Source: Methylomonas sp. 11b
Lineage (GTDB): Bacteria; Pseudomonadota; Gammaproteobacteria; Methylococcales; Methylomonadaceae
Assembly: GCF_000515215.1 (NCBI RefSeq)
Contig: NZ_KI911557.1
Location: 2,599,741 to 2,663,740, forward strand
Length of the DNA: 64,000 bases
Reading direction: 5' to 3'
Of the stretch, positions 23,848 to 32,465 are shown one piece after another. How positions within the stretch are numbered: the stretch's first letter is position 1; each line of letters starts with the position of its first letter. Below the pieces are notes generated by a model. It saw nothing but the letters and a program-made list of their open reading frames with translations. It was not told the origin of the DNA and searched no databases. A program made the position numbers and the translations under genes.

Positions 23848-24630
23848 ATGTCGGCCTCATCCTTAGCAGAACAAGATCAATTTGATCTAACCCCGTTGGC
23901 CGACTGCTCCCACTGCGCTTACCGGGATACCTTACTCGCCACAGGCACCTGCAAGCCGGGTGACCGCTGCGTGGTCGCGGAAAGCGGTCGGCAAATCGAC
24001 CGGTTTTTCAAAGCGCATCCGGTCTATGCGTTAAATTACACCCAAGACCCATTCTGGGAACGGCGCGCAATTGCCGCCCAATATTTGCCCACCAATCATT
24101 TGCGCCCCTTACTGACCGACCCCGACGAAGCCGTGCGCCGAGTACTGGCTTATCGTGTGCCGGTGGAATGGCTGCTGGAATTAAGCCAGGACAGCGACCG
24201 GGAAGTGCGAGTCACGGTGGCCGACCGCCTGCCGGAAACCCAACTCGAGTTAATGGCCAACGATCCGGATTACTTGGTACGCACTTACGTTGCCAAACGC
24301 TTGCCCAAAGGCCGACTATTCCGTTTAGTCGCCGACCCGGACAATGAAGTGCGCCGCACCGTCGCAGAGCGCATACCCAGCGTGAGTTTGGGCTTGATGG
24401 CCAACGATCAAGAAGTGAACATCCGCCGTATCGTCGCGCAGCGCATGGAGGTCGACGATCTAGCCATGATGAGCAAGGACGAAGACTGGACCGTACGCTA
24501 TGAAGTGGCGCTGCGCGCCGAGCCGGAACTGCTGAAGCAGATGCTTGACGACGCCGACGAAGAAGTCAGTTTTACCGCTCGTGAGCGCTGGGAAGCCTTA
24601 GCGATGGAGGCAACGCATGCCGCAGACTGA
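23848..24630 (+). CDS. 4Fe-4S leucine-rich-repeat-variant (LRV) protein
   Basis: A 260-residue protein that starts right after the flavodoxin stop codon. The N-terminus has four Cys residues (CSHCAYRDTLLATGTCKPGD, then RC) that bind a 4Fe-4S cluster in the Azotobacter LRV protein. From about residue 70 onward there are tandem helical repeats of about 24 residues (DPDEAVRRVLAYRVPVEWLL, DSDREVRVTVADRLPETQLE, DPDYLVRTYVAKRLPKGRLF), which form the right-handed LRV superhelix. Proteins of this type lie in nif clusters, but their task is not known. Its end overlaps the next gene by 14 bases, which suggests coupled translation. Confidence 0.88.
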   Translation: MSASSLAEQDQFDLTPLADCSHCAYRDTLLATGTCKPGDRCVVAESGRQIDRFFKAHPVYALNYTQDPFWERRAIAAQYLPTNHLRPLLTDPDEAVRRVLAYRVPVEWLLELSQDSDREVRVTVADRLPETQLELMANDPDYLVRTYVAKRLPKGRLFRLVADPDNEVRRTVAERIPSVSLGLMANDQEVNIRRIVAQRMEVDDLAMMSKDEDWTVRYEVALRAEPELLKQMLDDADEEVSFTARERWEALAMEATHAAD

Positions 24631-25297
24631 ACACATCGTCGGCCTGACCTATGCGGACCGCCTGCGGATGGCGACCGAGTCCCGCCACCAAGCATTGAAA
24701 GAACGGCTGGGCTCCGACTTGGCAGCCTTAACTTCTTTGATGGGCCCGATGAGCGACGGCCCGGAATGGCCGGCGGGGGCTGCCTGGCTGGCCGCGCGGC
24801 ATGGCCAAAACGCCTGCGTGATCTCCGATGGCTTATCCGACCCCTGGGTGGAGCGCGACAGACCGGAAACCGGCCTGGGCTTGGAAGTGTTTATCGAAAG
24901 CCCGGATTCCGGCGCCGCCGAGAACGCACCGCTCGCCAAATTCGCCGACACCTGGTTATTTCCGCTGACCGCCGAAGTCAGCCATACCTTGGCCGGCTTC
25001 CCGCGTTTAAGCGAAAGGCTATTGAACGGGGAACTGCTATCGATGGAATTTGCTATCGATCACATCAAGGACGGCCGCGGCCAAATTGGCGCCTTATTGG
25101 GGGCTAATAGCGAACCCGCCAAAACTTTAACGCTTGCAGGCGGCGAAATAAAGCTCATCGCCATCACCTTGCTGACCGTTAGCGAATTGAAGTATCTGCG
25201 CGGCAAAGGCGAACTGGCGCGTCACGAGCTGGCCGACAAATTGAAAACAGCCGGTGTCGGCCATCTGTCCTTACTCCACCGACCCTCGCTGGTCTAA
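24617..25297 (+). CDS. Unknown protein of the nif-associated group
   Basis: A 226-residue soluble protein that I cannot assign with confidence. It has a Pro/Trp-containing middle (WVERDRPETGLGLEVFIESP), a helical segment and a C-terminal motif ITLLTVSELKYLRGKGELAR. The start lies within the end of the LRV gene and the ankyrin gene follows 15 bases later, so it is part of the flavodoxin operon. Its function probably supports the LRV protein or nitrogenase electron supply (inference only). Confidence 0.7.
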   Translation: MPQTEHIVGLTYADRLRMATESRHQALKERLGSDLAALTSLMGPMSDGPEWPAGAAWLAARHGQNACVISDGLSDPWVERDRPETGLGLEVFIESPDSGAAENAPLAKFADTWLFPLTAEVSHTLAGFPRLSERLLNGELLSMEFAIDHIKDGRGQIGALLGANSEPAKTLTLAGGEIKLIAITLLTVSELKYLRGKGELARHELADKLKTAGVGHLSLLHRPSLV

Positions 25298-25312
25298 ACC
25301 GCACCCTATCGC

Positions 25313-25759
25313 ATGACTATTACTCCCGAAATAGACGCCTGGTTGCTGGAAAACGGCTTTCAATTGGACCTCAATCCGCACGGCAAGCACCCATTGATTC
25401 TGTCCGCCCAACAAGGCCGGGCCGATGTACTGAACTATCTGCTGGAGCAAGGTGCAGATCTTAACGCGCTGGACGCTTACGGCAACAACGCGCTGTGGGC
25501 CGCATGTTTTGCCGAAGCGGGCGATTGCATCGGCTTGTTGCTAGAGGCCGGCATCGATATTAATTATCAAAATCCCAGTGGCGCTAGCGCCCTGACTTAT
25601 GCATCCTCCAGTGGCAAACACGCTGTGGTCAAGCAATTGCTGGAAGCCGGCGCCGATCCGCTACTCAGTACGCAGGACGATTTCAGCGCGCTGGATTTGG
25701 CCGCCAATCGCCAATGTTTGCAGTTGCTGCGCAGTGCGGTAAAAGCCTTGCAGGTATAG
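25313..25759 (+). CDS. Ankyrin repeat protein
   Basis: A 148-residue cytosolic protein made almost entirely of ankyrin repeats (KHPLILSAQQGRADVLNYLL, NNALWAACFAEAGDCIGLLL, ASALTYASSSGKHAVVKQLL, FSALDLAANRQCLQLLR). Such proteins mediate protein binding. It is the last gene of the flavodoxin-LRV operon, with short spacing to the preceding gene. Confidence 0.85.
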   Translation: MTITPEIDAWLLENGFQLDLNPHGKHPLILSAQQGRADVLNYLLEQGADLNALDAYGNNALWAACFAEAGDCIGLLLEAGIDINYQNPSGASALTYASSSGKHAVVKQLLEAGADPLLSTQDDFSALDLAANRQCLQLLRSAVKALQV

Positions 25760-26022
25760 CGCCACTGGACATTTTTTACTCGGACTTTAAATACCCGCGC
25801 AGGCGGGAGACGAGCGGCTACACTGGATTCGCTGTGGGACCTATTAGTTCTCCAGCCTTACCTGAGTGCATAAGGATCGCATGCACCAATAGCACTCCGC
25901 CCCAAATAAACAGAGATGGTTAGCCACCAATCTAAACCCCAAGCCGGATAAGCCCGCCTATTGCCGCAAGCCCAGCGTGGGCATAGAATGCGGCCTTTCC
26001 TAACATACTCCGAGGACGCACC

Positions 26023-26574
26023 ATGTCAGACTCTTATTGGTTTAGAACCGGCGAAGCCACCGTATTTTCCAGCGACGGCCAAGGCACCGACGCGATGCCG
26101 GAAATTCTGATTGGCGACGTCAAAGGCCCGGCCGGTCATGCCTTTGCCAATCTGATGGGGCAAACTGCGGGCCACACGCGCATGTTCGCGATCCGCGCCA
26201 CCAACCAACAAGTGCGTCCGGCCACCATCATGGTGCCAAAAGTCACGATCAAATCCTCGGCTTACGTCAACTTATTGGGCGGCCCGGTACAGTCCGCAGT
26301 TGCCGACGCGGTGATCGATAGCGTCGCCGACGGCATTATTCCGCGCCTACAAGCCAACGAGTTGTGCATCATTGCCATGATCTGGATCGATCCCTCCTGC
26401 GCGGACAACCCGGGGCTGGACCGCAAGGATTTGTACCGCACTAACTACGAAGCCATGAAGCTGGCGATTTCCAGAGCGATGAGCAACTCGCCCAGCATCG
26501 ACGAATTGATCGCCAACCGCCACAAAATATTCCACGAAATGTACGACCCGGAAACGGGCGAGTCGCAGTGGTAA
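26023..26574 (+). CDS. Formaldehyde-activating enzyme (Fae) homolog lacking the catalytic His
   Basis: A 183-residue homolog of Fae, which joins formaldehyde to tetrahydromethanopterin in methylotrophs. Matching blocks are ILIGDVKGPAGHAFANLM, PATIMVPKVTIKS, GGPVQSAVADAVIDSVADGI and YEAMKLAISRAMS. In Fae the active-site His lies in AHIDLIIG. Here the aligned segment is AMPEILIG, with Met in its place, so it is unlikely to act as a normal Fae. It may be one of the Fae-like paralogs of methylotrophs with a binding or sensing role. The start ATG follows GAGGA. It is not tightly linked to its neighbours. Confidence 0.82.
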   Translation: MSDSYWFRTGEATVFSSDGQGTDAMPEILIGDVKGPAGHAFANLMGQTAGHTRMFAIRATNQQVRPATIMVPKVTIKSSAYVNLLGGPVQSAVADAVIDSVADGIIPRLQANELCIIAMIWIDPSCADNPGLDRKDLYRTNYEAMKLAISRAMSNSPSIDELIANRHKIFHEMYDPETGESQW

Positions 26575-26934
26575 CCTTATAAAGCAAATCGTCAGGAAGC
26601 CGCGATAGCGGCAACCTGACCTACTATAATTGACGCGCCATAAAAGTGTATCGCCATAAGTATCACCGCCGCCAAAGGTAAATCGGCATATTAGCCCGCT
26701 CTGCCGCCTAATCCCTTTGCCACCTCCAGCAAGCAGTGTTATTATCCCCGCGCCCTATCCGCCCGCACCGTAGCGAGCGACTCGCGTCAACGGGGACGCA
26801 AGAGGCTGGTTTTCAAGGTTATACGTTCGTCCTCCGCTTTGTTAAAACCCGCCGACTTTTGCCCTCGCGGCCAACCCAGTTTGCTAGGGTGTAATATCAA
26901 TGCCGCTCGTTCCAATTCCGCAGAGTTTGACTAC
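26575..26934. other. Non-coding stretch with one strong hairpin
   Basis: Sixteen bases after the fae-like stop, GTCAGG-AA-GCCGC, a GATA loop, then GCGGC-AA-CCTGAC form a symmetric hairpin with an internal loop (26590-26619). It has no U-tract. A TATAAT follows at about 26624 without a good -35. The rest, up to hisC, shows nothing else that I can support. Confidence 0.5.
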
Positions 26935-28014
26935 ATGCCAACCCAACCGCTCGAAACGCTGTTCCGCTCCGAAGTTCTCTCCATGTCGGCCTACCATGTC
27001 GCCGATGCCAGCAACTTCATCAAACTCGATGCCATGGAAAATCCTTATAGCTGGCCGGAAGATATTCAAGCACGCTGGTTGGAATCGCTGAAGACCTGCC
27101 CGATTAACCGCTACCCCGACCCGGAAGCCAAGACGCTGGCGATCGCATTACGCCGGGCGAACGGCATTCCGGAGCAATCGGCCTTGCTGCTCGGCAACGG
27201 CTCCGACGAAATCATTCAAATATTATTAATGGCTTTAAGCGCCGATGCCGCCGTATTGGCACCGGAACCCGGATTTGTGATGTACAAGCAAGTGGCGCAA
27301 AGCCTGGGCCTGCGTTACCTAGGCGTGCCGTTGCTGGCAGACAGTTTTGAACTGGACATGCCGGCCATGCGCGAGGCGATTGCCGAATCTCGACCTGCCT
27401 TGATTTTTATCGCCTATCCCAACAACCCCACCGGCAACTTATTCGATGCCGCAGCCATCAAGGAAATACTCAGCCTAGCACCGGGATTGGTAGTGGTCGA
27501 CGAAGCGTATGCGCCGTTTGCCGACGCCAGTTTTATCGGCGAACTAGGGCATTATCCTAATTTATTGGTGATGCGCACCGTTTCCAAGTTGGGGCTGGCC
27601 GGCTTGCGCTTGGGATTTCTGGCCGGCGAACCGGCCATAGTGGAGCAGTTGCATAAAGTCCGCTTACCTTACAATATCAATTGCCTGACCCAAATCACGG
27701 TGGGATTTGCGTTGGATCATGGCGAGTTTCTGTTAGAACAAACCCAAACGCTACGAGGGGAGCGCGCTTTGGTTCTCAAAGCCTTAGAGGAGACGCCTAG
27801 CGTTCGAGCCTACCCCAGCGCTGCTAACTTCATTTTGTTCCGCACCCTTAACAAAGCCGCTGACGACGTATTTGCCTCACTGAAGTCGCAAGGCGTGTTG
27901 ATCAAGAATCTGTCCCCTCAAGGCGGGCTGTTACACAATTGCCTGCGCGTCACCGTCGGGAAACCGGAAGAAAATCAAGCCTTTCTAAGCGCGTTGGCAG
28001 TTGCTTTAAAGTGA
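26935..28014 (+). CDS. hisC: Histidinol-phosphate aminotransferase
   Basis: A 359-residue PLP enzyme that converts imidazole acetol phosphate to histidinol phosphate. The features are MENPYSWP, INRYPDPEA, LLLGNGSDEIIQ, YPNNPTGNLFD, VVDEAYAPF, the PLP-binding lysine in TVSKLGLAGLRLG, and LRVTVGKPEENQ. The ATG at 26935 (MPTQPLETLF) fits the family length; the frame is open farther upstream, but those residues have no counterpart. No other his gene lies in the window. Confidence 0.93.
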   Translation: MPTQPLETLFRSEVLSMSAYHVADASNFIKLDAMENPYSWPEDIQARWLESLKTCPINRYPDPEAKTLAIALRRANGIPEQSALLLGNGSDEIIQILLMALSADAAVLAPEPGFVMYKQVAQSLGLRYLGVPLLADSFELDMPAMREAIAESRPALIFIAYPNNPTGNLFDAAAIKEILSLAPGLVVVDEAYAPFADASFIGELGHYPNLLVMRTVSKLGLAGLRLGFLAGEPAIVEQLHKVRLPYNINCLTQITVGFALDHGEFLLEQTQTLRGERALVLKALEETPSVRAYPSAANFILFRTLNKAADDVFASLKSQGVLIKNLSPQGGLLHNCLRVTVGKPEENQAFLSALAVALK

Positions 28015-28162
28015 TGATTCTCACTATCCGCAAAGGCCTGAAACCCTTGAATAGCGCTGTCGCAAGAACAATTTCAATAATCACGGACAGTAGGGTATAT
28101 TTGCTGAAAATTATAATAATCGATGTATCGCGATATACATCACATCATCAGGAGTGTTACTT

Positions 28163-28762
28163 ATGAACCACGAAGGCGTCGATCATTCCAAACGCCAGTT
28201 TCTGACCTCGGCACTGTCGGTGGTTGGTGCAGTGGGTGCCGGCTATTTGGCCGTCCCCTTTCTCTCGCAAATGCAGCCCAGCGCCAAAGCCATGGCAGCA
28301 GGGGCTCCCGTCGATGTCGATATCAGCAAGATGGAACCCGGCCAGCTAATTCGCGTGGCTTGGCGCGGCAAGCCGGTGTGGGTCTTGAATCGGACGCCGG
28401 AGGTCATATCCACTCTAGCGACTCTGGACAGCAAATTGGCTGACCCGGTATCCAACGAATCCATGCAGCCGCAGAACAGCAAAAATCCGCTGCGTTCCAT
28501 TAAACCGGAAATTTTTGTCGCGGTCGGCCTGTGCACGCACTTAGGCTGCTCGCCCACGTTTCGCCCGGAAATTGCCCCTAACGATTTGGGCCCGGATTGG
28601 AAAGGCGGTTTCTTTTGCCCGTGTCACGGCTCCTGGTTCGATCTGGCCGGTCGTGTGTATCGCGGCGTTCCCGCCCCTACCAATCTTGAGATACCGCCTT
28701 ATCGATATGAAACAGACAATCTGATTGTCGTTGGCGAAGAAAGCGAGGCAAACCCAGCATGA
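28163..28762 (+). CDS. petA: Ubiquinol-cytochrome c reductase iron-sulfur (Rieske) subunit
   Basis: A 199-residue membrane-anchored Rieske protein of the bc1 complex. It has a single N-terminal helix (FLTSALSVVGAVGAGYLAVP) and the 2Fe-2S ligands in CTHLGC and CPCHGSWFD. It transfers electrons from quinol at the Qo site to cytochrome c1 on the periplasmic side. The ATG at 28163 follows AGGAG. The stop overlaps the petB start (ATGA), so petABC form a coupled operon. Confidence 0.95.
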   Translation: MNHEGVDHSKRQFLTSALSVVGAVGAGYLAVPFLSQMQPSAKAMAAGAPVDVDISKMEPGQLIRVAWRGKPVWVLNRTPEVISTLATLDSKLADPVSNESMQPQNSKNPLRSIKPEIFVAVGLCTHLGCSPTFRPEIAPNDLGPDWKGGFFCPCHGSWFDLAGRVYRGVPAPTNLEIPPYRYETDNLIVVGEESEANPA

Positions 28763-30156
28763 AGCAAAAAATGAATCAATGCAGCGAATGGCTGCTGGAG
28801 CGTTTTCCACTCTCCGATTTGTGGAATGAACACATGGCGCATTACTACGCGCCCAAAAACTTTAACATCTGGTATTTTTTCGGCTCGTTGGCCCTGTTGG
28901 TGCTGGTCAATCAGTTCATCACCGGCATTTTACTGACCATGAACTACAAGCCGGATGCCAAGCTGGCTTTCGACTCGGTCGAATACATCATGCGCGACGT
29001 CAACTGGGGTTGGCTAGTGCGTTATATGCACTCCACCGGCGCCTCGGCGTTCTTCATCGTGGTCTATCTGCACATGTTCCGCGGCCTGATTTATGGCTCG
29101 TTCAAGCAACCGCGCGAACTGATCTGGATCTTCGGCATGCTGATCTTCGTCTGCCTGATGGCGGAAGCGTTTATGGGTTACCTGCTGCCTTGGGGACAGA
29201 TGTCTTACTGGGGCGCCCAGGTCATCATCTCCTTGTTTAGCGCGATTCCAGTGATCGGCGACGAGTTATCGCTGTGGGTGCGAGGCGACTATGTGGTGTC
29301 CGACGCCACGTTGAACCGCTTTTTCGCGTTTCACGTCATCGCCGTGCCTCTAGTATTGTTAATCCTGGTGTTCCTGCATATTGTCGCCTTACACGAAGTG
29401 GGTTCCAACAACCCTGACGGCGTTGAAATCAAGCAATCAAAAGACCCTTGGGGACATCCGGTCGACGGCATTCCTTTCCATCCTTACTACACCGTCAAGG
29501 ACATCGTCGGCGTCGGCGTGTTCATGTTCTTCTTCGCCACGGTGATTTTCTACATGCCGGAATTGGGCGGCTACTTTCTGGAACACGCCAACTTTATCCC
29601 GGCTGATCCATTGAAAACCCCGGAACATATTGCGCCGGTCTGGTATTTCACTCCGTTTTACGCCATTTTGCGCGCAGTACCGGATAAGTTTGCCGGCGTG
29701 ATTGCGATGGGCGGCGCGATTGTGGTGCTGTTCATGCTGCCTTGGCTGGATCGTAGCCCGGTCAAATCCATCCGTTACCGTGGCGGCATCTTCAAAAAAG
29801 CCGTGGCATTGTTTGTAGTCGCCTTTATCGGTTTGGGTTATTTGGGAACTCAGCCTGCTACGCCAGGTGCCACCACTGTTGCTCGGGTATTGACCGCAGT
29901 TTACTTCGGATTTTTCCTGTTGATGCCTCTGTATACCCGCTGGGAAAAAACCAAACCGGTACCGAATCGCCTGACCGACCAGCCGAGCCTGGAAGATCGC
30001 ATTCCGGCTCTACTGGCCTTAGTCGATGAAGTGGTTGAGGTACAGCAAGTTCCCGACAATATCGGCGGCACTATCGCCAAGAAAAGGCCGAACTGGTCCG
30101 GCATATCTGCCGTACTGATTCGTTTTGCAAAAAACCTGAAAAAGAGCCTGGATTAA
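28759..30156 (+). CDS. petB: Cytochrome b of the bc1 complex
   Basis: A 465-residue membrane protein with eight or more helices. Heme His residues appear in VRYMHSTGASAFFIVVYLHM and FFAFHVIAVPLVLLILVFLH. The Qo motif is PVWY (APVWYFTPFYAILRAVPDKF), the version known from beta- and gammaproteobacteria, in place of PEWY. The C-terminus is extended by a Pro/Lys-rich tail of roughly 60 residues compared with typical bacterial cytochrome b. It sits between petA (4-base overlap) and petC. Confidence 0.95.
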   Translation: MKQKMNQCSEWLLERFPLSDLWNEHMAHYYAPKNFNIWYFFGSLALLVLVNQFITGILLTMNYKPDAKLAFDSVEYIMRDVNWGWLVRYMHSTGASAFFIVVYLHMFRGLIYGSFKQPRELIWIFGMLIFVCLMAEAFMGYLLPWGQMSYWGAQVIISLFSAIPVIGDELSLWVRGDYVVSDATLNRFFAFHVIAVPLVLLILVFLHIVALHEVGSNNPDGVEIKQSKDPWGHPVDGIPFHPYYTVKDIVGVGVFMFFFATVIFYMPELGGYFLEHANFIPADPLKTPEHIAPVWYFTPFYAILRAVPDKFAGVIAMGGAIVVLFMLPWLDRSPVKSIRYRGGIFKKAVALFVVAFIGLGYLGTQPATPGATTVARVLTAVYFGFFLLMPLYTRWEKTKPVPNRLTDQPSLEDRIPALLALVDEVVEVQQVPDNIGGTIAKKRPNWSGISAVLIRFAKNLKKSLD

Positions 30157-30159
30157 GCC

Positions 30160-30882
30160 ATGAAAAAGATACTCTACACTCTTTTATTTTTGCTGCCTTT
30201 CAACGTGCTGGCCAGCGGTGGCGTCAAACTCGACAGCGCCGACATCGACTTAAGCGACACCATGGCGATGGAGCGCGGCGCGAAATATTACGTTACCTAT
30301 TGCCTGGGCTGCCATTCGGCAAAACATATCCGCTACAAACGTATCGCTATCGATCTGAAGCTGGATGAAGCGGAAGTTCTGAAAGTGGTGGCACCTTTTG
30401 GGGCCGGCATCTACGATCAGATGCATTCGGCGATGAACGCGCACGATGCGGAAAAATGGTTCGGCACCACGCCGCCCGATTTGTCGCTGATTGCCCGCTC
30501 GCGCGGCGCCGACTGGTTGTATACCTACCTGCGCAGCTTCTATGCCGAGCCGGGAAAAGCACCTTTGGGCGTTAACAATGTCGTGTTCCCTGATGTCGGC
30601 ATGCCCAACGTGTTCTGGCAATTGCAAGGTACGCAATCGGCGATTACCCAGAAAATCGACGGCCATGACGTCATTACCGGTCTGAAACTGGAACAACCGG
30701 GGCAAATGACACCTCAGGAATTCGACAAAATGGTCAACGACCTGGTCAATTTCCTGGTTTACGTCGGCGAACCGGTGCAACTGGAAAGACAACAAATGGG
30801 TAAATACGTGTTGTTCTTTATCCTGATGTTTATCGCACTAGCCTATCTGTTGAAAAAAGAGTACTGGAAAGACGTACACTAA
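30160..30882 (+). CDS. petC: Cytochrome c1 of the bc1 complex
   Basis: A 240-residue exported cytochrome. It has a signal peptide (MKKILYTLLFLLPFNVLASG), a covalent heme site CLGCH, an axial Met probably in FPDVGMPNVFW, and a C-terminal membrane anchor (VLFFILMFIALAYLLKKEYW). It accepts electrons from the Rieske protein and passes them to soluble cytochromes. It starts three bases after petB and ends the operon in front of a strong terminator. Confidence 0.95.
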   Translation: MKKILYTLLFLLPFNVLASGGVKLDSADIDLSDTMAMERGAKYYVTYCLGCHSAKHIRYKRIAIDLKLDEAEVLKVVAPFGAGIYDQMHSAMNAHDAEKWFGTTPPDLSLIARSRGADWLYTYLRSFYAEPGKAPLGVNNVVFPDVGMPNVFWQLQGTQSAITQKIDGHDVITGLKLEQPGQMTPQEFDKMVNDLVNFLVYVGEPVQLERQQMGKYVLFFILMFIALAYLLKKEYWKDVH

Positions 30883-30905
30883 ACACAGCTTGGGCTCGTA
30901 ATATC

Positions 30906-30940
30906 AAACCGGTATCGGCTAAGCTGATACCGGTTTTTTT
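30906..30940 (+). terminator. Intrinsic terminator of petABC
   Basis: AAACCGGTATC pairs with GATACCGGTTT around an 8-base loop, followed directly by a run of T. A textbook rho-independent terminator 24 bases after the petC stop. Confidence 0.93.
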
Positions 30941-31067
30941 ATGGCCGTTTGTTTAACAAGCAATCGATTTGTAAATCCGGTTAAAATCTCGATTAAACTC
31001 TCAGTAACGGAATACGCTAAGCCCGAATGCTGGAAACAACTCTACCCTTGACCGTCTGAAAGCCAAT

Positions 31068-31616
31068 ATGAAAAAAACTACGCCAACATCTGAAACGTCA
31101 GTCTCTGCCACTGAAAAGCCTGCTCCAGCGAAAGCGACTAAAAAATCCCCTACCAAATCCGTTGCCGTTAAAACAGCACAAGAAATGTCCACCGCACCGG
31201 GCAAAACCAAAGCTAAACCCAAAGCAACTACAACGCCTAAAGCCGTAAAAACAGCTACTGAAGCACCGACTGCCCCGGAAAGTACCGAAAAAGCCCCGGC
31301 GCCCACTGTTAAAGCAGCCGCGAAAAAAGCTAATCCAAAGCCCAAAGCCGCTAAAGTAGAGCCTACTGTGGAAGCAGAGCCAAGTGAAACCGCGCCAATC
31401 GTAATTTCCATGCACGAACGCATAGGTTTGACCGCTGGGGTTATCTGGCATCATTTGGCTGAAAACGGCGCGACACCGGTTGCCAAATTAGTTTATGTAC
31501 TGCCGGAGGAAGAGGCCATCATTCAAAGAAGTATCGGTTGGTTGGCTCAGGAGGACAAAATCACGCTGTCGGCCAGAGGGGGAGACCAAGTCGAAACCAT
31601 AGTGCTGAAGGGCTAG
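31068..31616 (+). CDS. Histone-H1-like Lys/Ala/Pro tail fused to a small winged helix (DUF2582-like)
   Basis: A 182-residue protein. Residues 1-105 are a low-complexity Lys/Ala/Pro/Thr tail (KKSPTKSVAVK, PKATTTPKAVK, AAAKKANPKPKAAK), similar to bacterial histone-H1-like and AlgP-type tails that bind DNA or RNA non-specifically. Residues about 110-182 form a compact winged helix (HERIGLTAGVIWHHLAENGA ... QRSIGWLAQEDKITL) of the DUF2582 type. It is probably a nucleoid or regulatory protein (inference). It is a single gene; the tail length is likely to vary between strains because of the repeats. Confidence 0.78.
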   Translation: MKKTTPTSETSVSATEKPAPAKATKKSPTKSVAVKTAQEMSTAPGKTKAKPKATTTPKAVKTATEAPTAPESTEKAPAPTVKAAAKKANPKPKAAKVEPTVEAEPSETAPIVISMHERIGLTAGVIWHHLAENGATPVAKLVYVLPEEEAIIQRSIGWLAQEDKITLSARGGDQVETIVLKG

Positions 31617-31800
31617 CGTTTTACTGCTGAGAAAATCGTTCATCACGCGACACTTAGCCGCTTGCGTTGAAAATAACGATTGTTGGGGCATAAAGACCTC
31701 TTGCGGTAAACGGCAAGCAACAGAGGGTCAATTGCGAGAACCATCCAAACCTCAGCAACTACAGAATAAGCGCTCTATTAATCTATTCGGAGAATACCTA

Positions 31801-32061
31801 ATGAAAAACATTATTTTGGCAATAGTAGCTTTATTTTTCTTGAACCAAACGGCGTATGCAGCCGACGCAGCGTGCGAAGCCAAGGCTACTGAAAAAAAGC
31901 TGGCTGGCGCCGCCAAAAATAGCTTTCTTAAAAAATGCGAGAAAGACGCCAAAATCACTGCCGCTAAAGCCGGCTGCGATGCAAAAGCTGCCGAGAAAAA
32001 CTTGAAAGGCGCTGCGAAGAATAGCTTCACCAAGAAATGCGTCACTGACGCAAGCAAATAA
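31801..32061 (+). CDS. psiF: PsiF repeat family protein
   Basis: An 86-residue exported protein with signal peptide MKNIILAIVALFFLNQTAYA and two near-identical PsiF repeats (CEAKATEKKLAGAAKNSF-LKKC and CDAKAAEKNLKGAAKNSF-TKKC). PsiF is phosphate-starvation inducible in E. coli and its function is unknown. The ATG at 31801 follows GGAG at a good distance; the open frame farther upstream is not coding in character. Confidence 0.88.
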   Translation: MKNIILAIVALFFLNQTAYAADAACEAKATEKKLAGAAKNSFLKKCEKDAKITAAKAGCDAKAAEKNLKGAAKNSFTKKCVTDASK

Positions 32062-32409
32062 CACTTTCGATAAAACGCCCAGTCCGCCCCGTTGGAACGC
32101 TGGTAACGGCTTTCTACTTCCGTTTCCCAGCGCGGCAATAACATCCGAAAATGCCTGATTTTTGCAGAATGACCGGTTTCAGTCTCACTGGACCTTACGC
32201 AACGGCTATTAACCACATTTCTAAATAAGCTCGCTCCCGTAAAGCCGGGAGCCCAGTTGCTAAATTGGATTCCCGCTTATTCGGGAATGACGGCCAACGG
32301 AAATATAAGAGCCAGGTTAAAAATAGCCTCTTCGAAAAACCCGTTTTTCGTCGCTCCTAATCCACAGCAACCCACCAATAGCAAATTTTTCCGACAACCT
32401 GAAAAATTT
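32062..32409. other. Non-coding stretch with repeats, upstream of lexA
   Basis: About 350 bases without a gene. It holds the double hairpin listed at 32233-32288, and otherwise I see nothing supportable. Confidence 0.5.
32233..32288. repeat. Dispersed double-hairpin extragenic repeat
   Basis: Two adjacent hairpins, GCTCCCG/CGGGAGC and ATTCCCG/CGGGAAT, each with a six-base loop. They are joined by a segment containing CCCAGTTGCTAAATTGGATT. This resembles the widespread 'GGGAATCCAG' type of extragenic palindrome. A degenerate relative may lie at about 33763-33830. Confidence 0.65.
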
Positions 32410-32465
32410 ATTTGTTCTGCATTTGTTTTCATTGTATGCTTTTACAAAACAAATACAGAACAAAT
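32410..32465 (+). promoter_or_regulatory. lexA promoter overlapped by a long inverted-repeat operator
   Basis: Two 20-base arms, ATTTGTTCTGCATTTGTTTT and AAAACAAATACAGAACAAAT, are inverted copies with one mismatch and a 16-base spacer. Each arm holds two TTTGTT units five bases apart. A sigma70 promoter, TTGTTC-N17-TATGCT (32412-32440), is buried in it. The second arm ends exactly at the lexA ATG, so initiation and possibly translation are covered. The usual gammaproteobacterial box (CTG-N10-CAG) is not seen. Confidence 0.7.

Noticed and set aside
31620..31800. Pho box in front of psiF
   Set aside because: No pair of TGTCA-like repeats with the right spacing is visible, so regulation by PhoB is not supported here.
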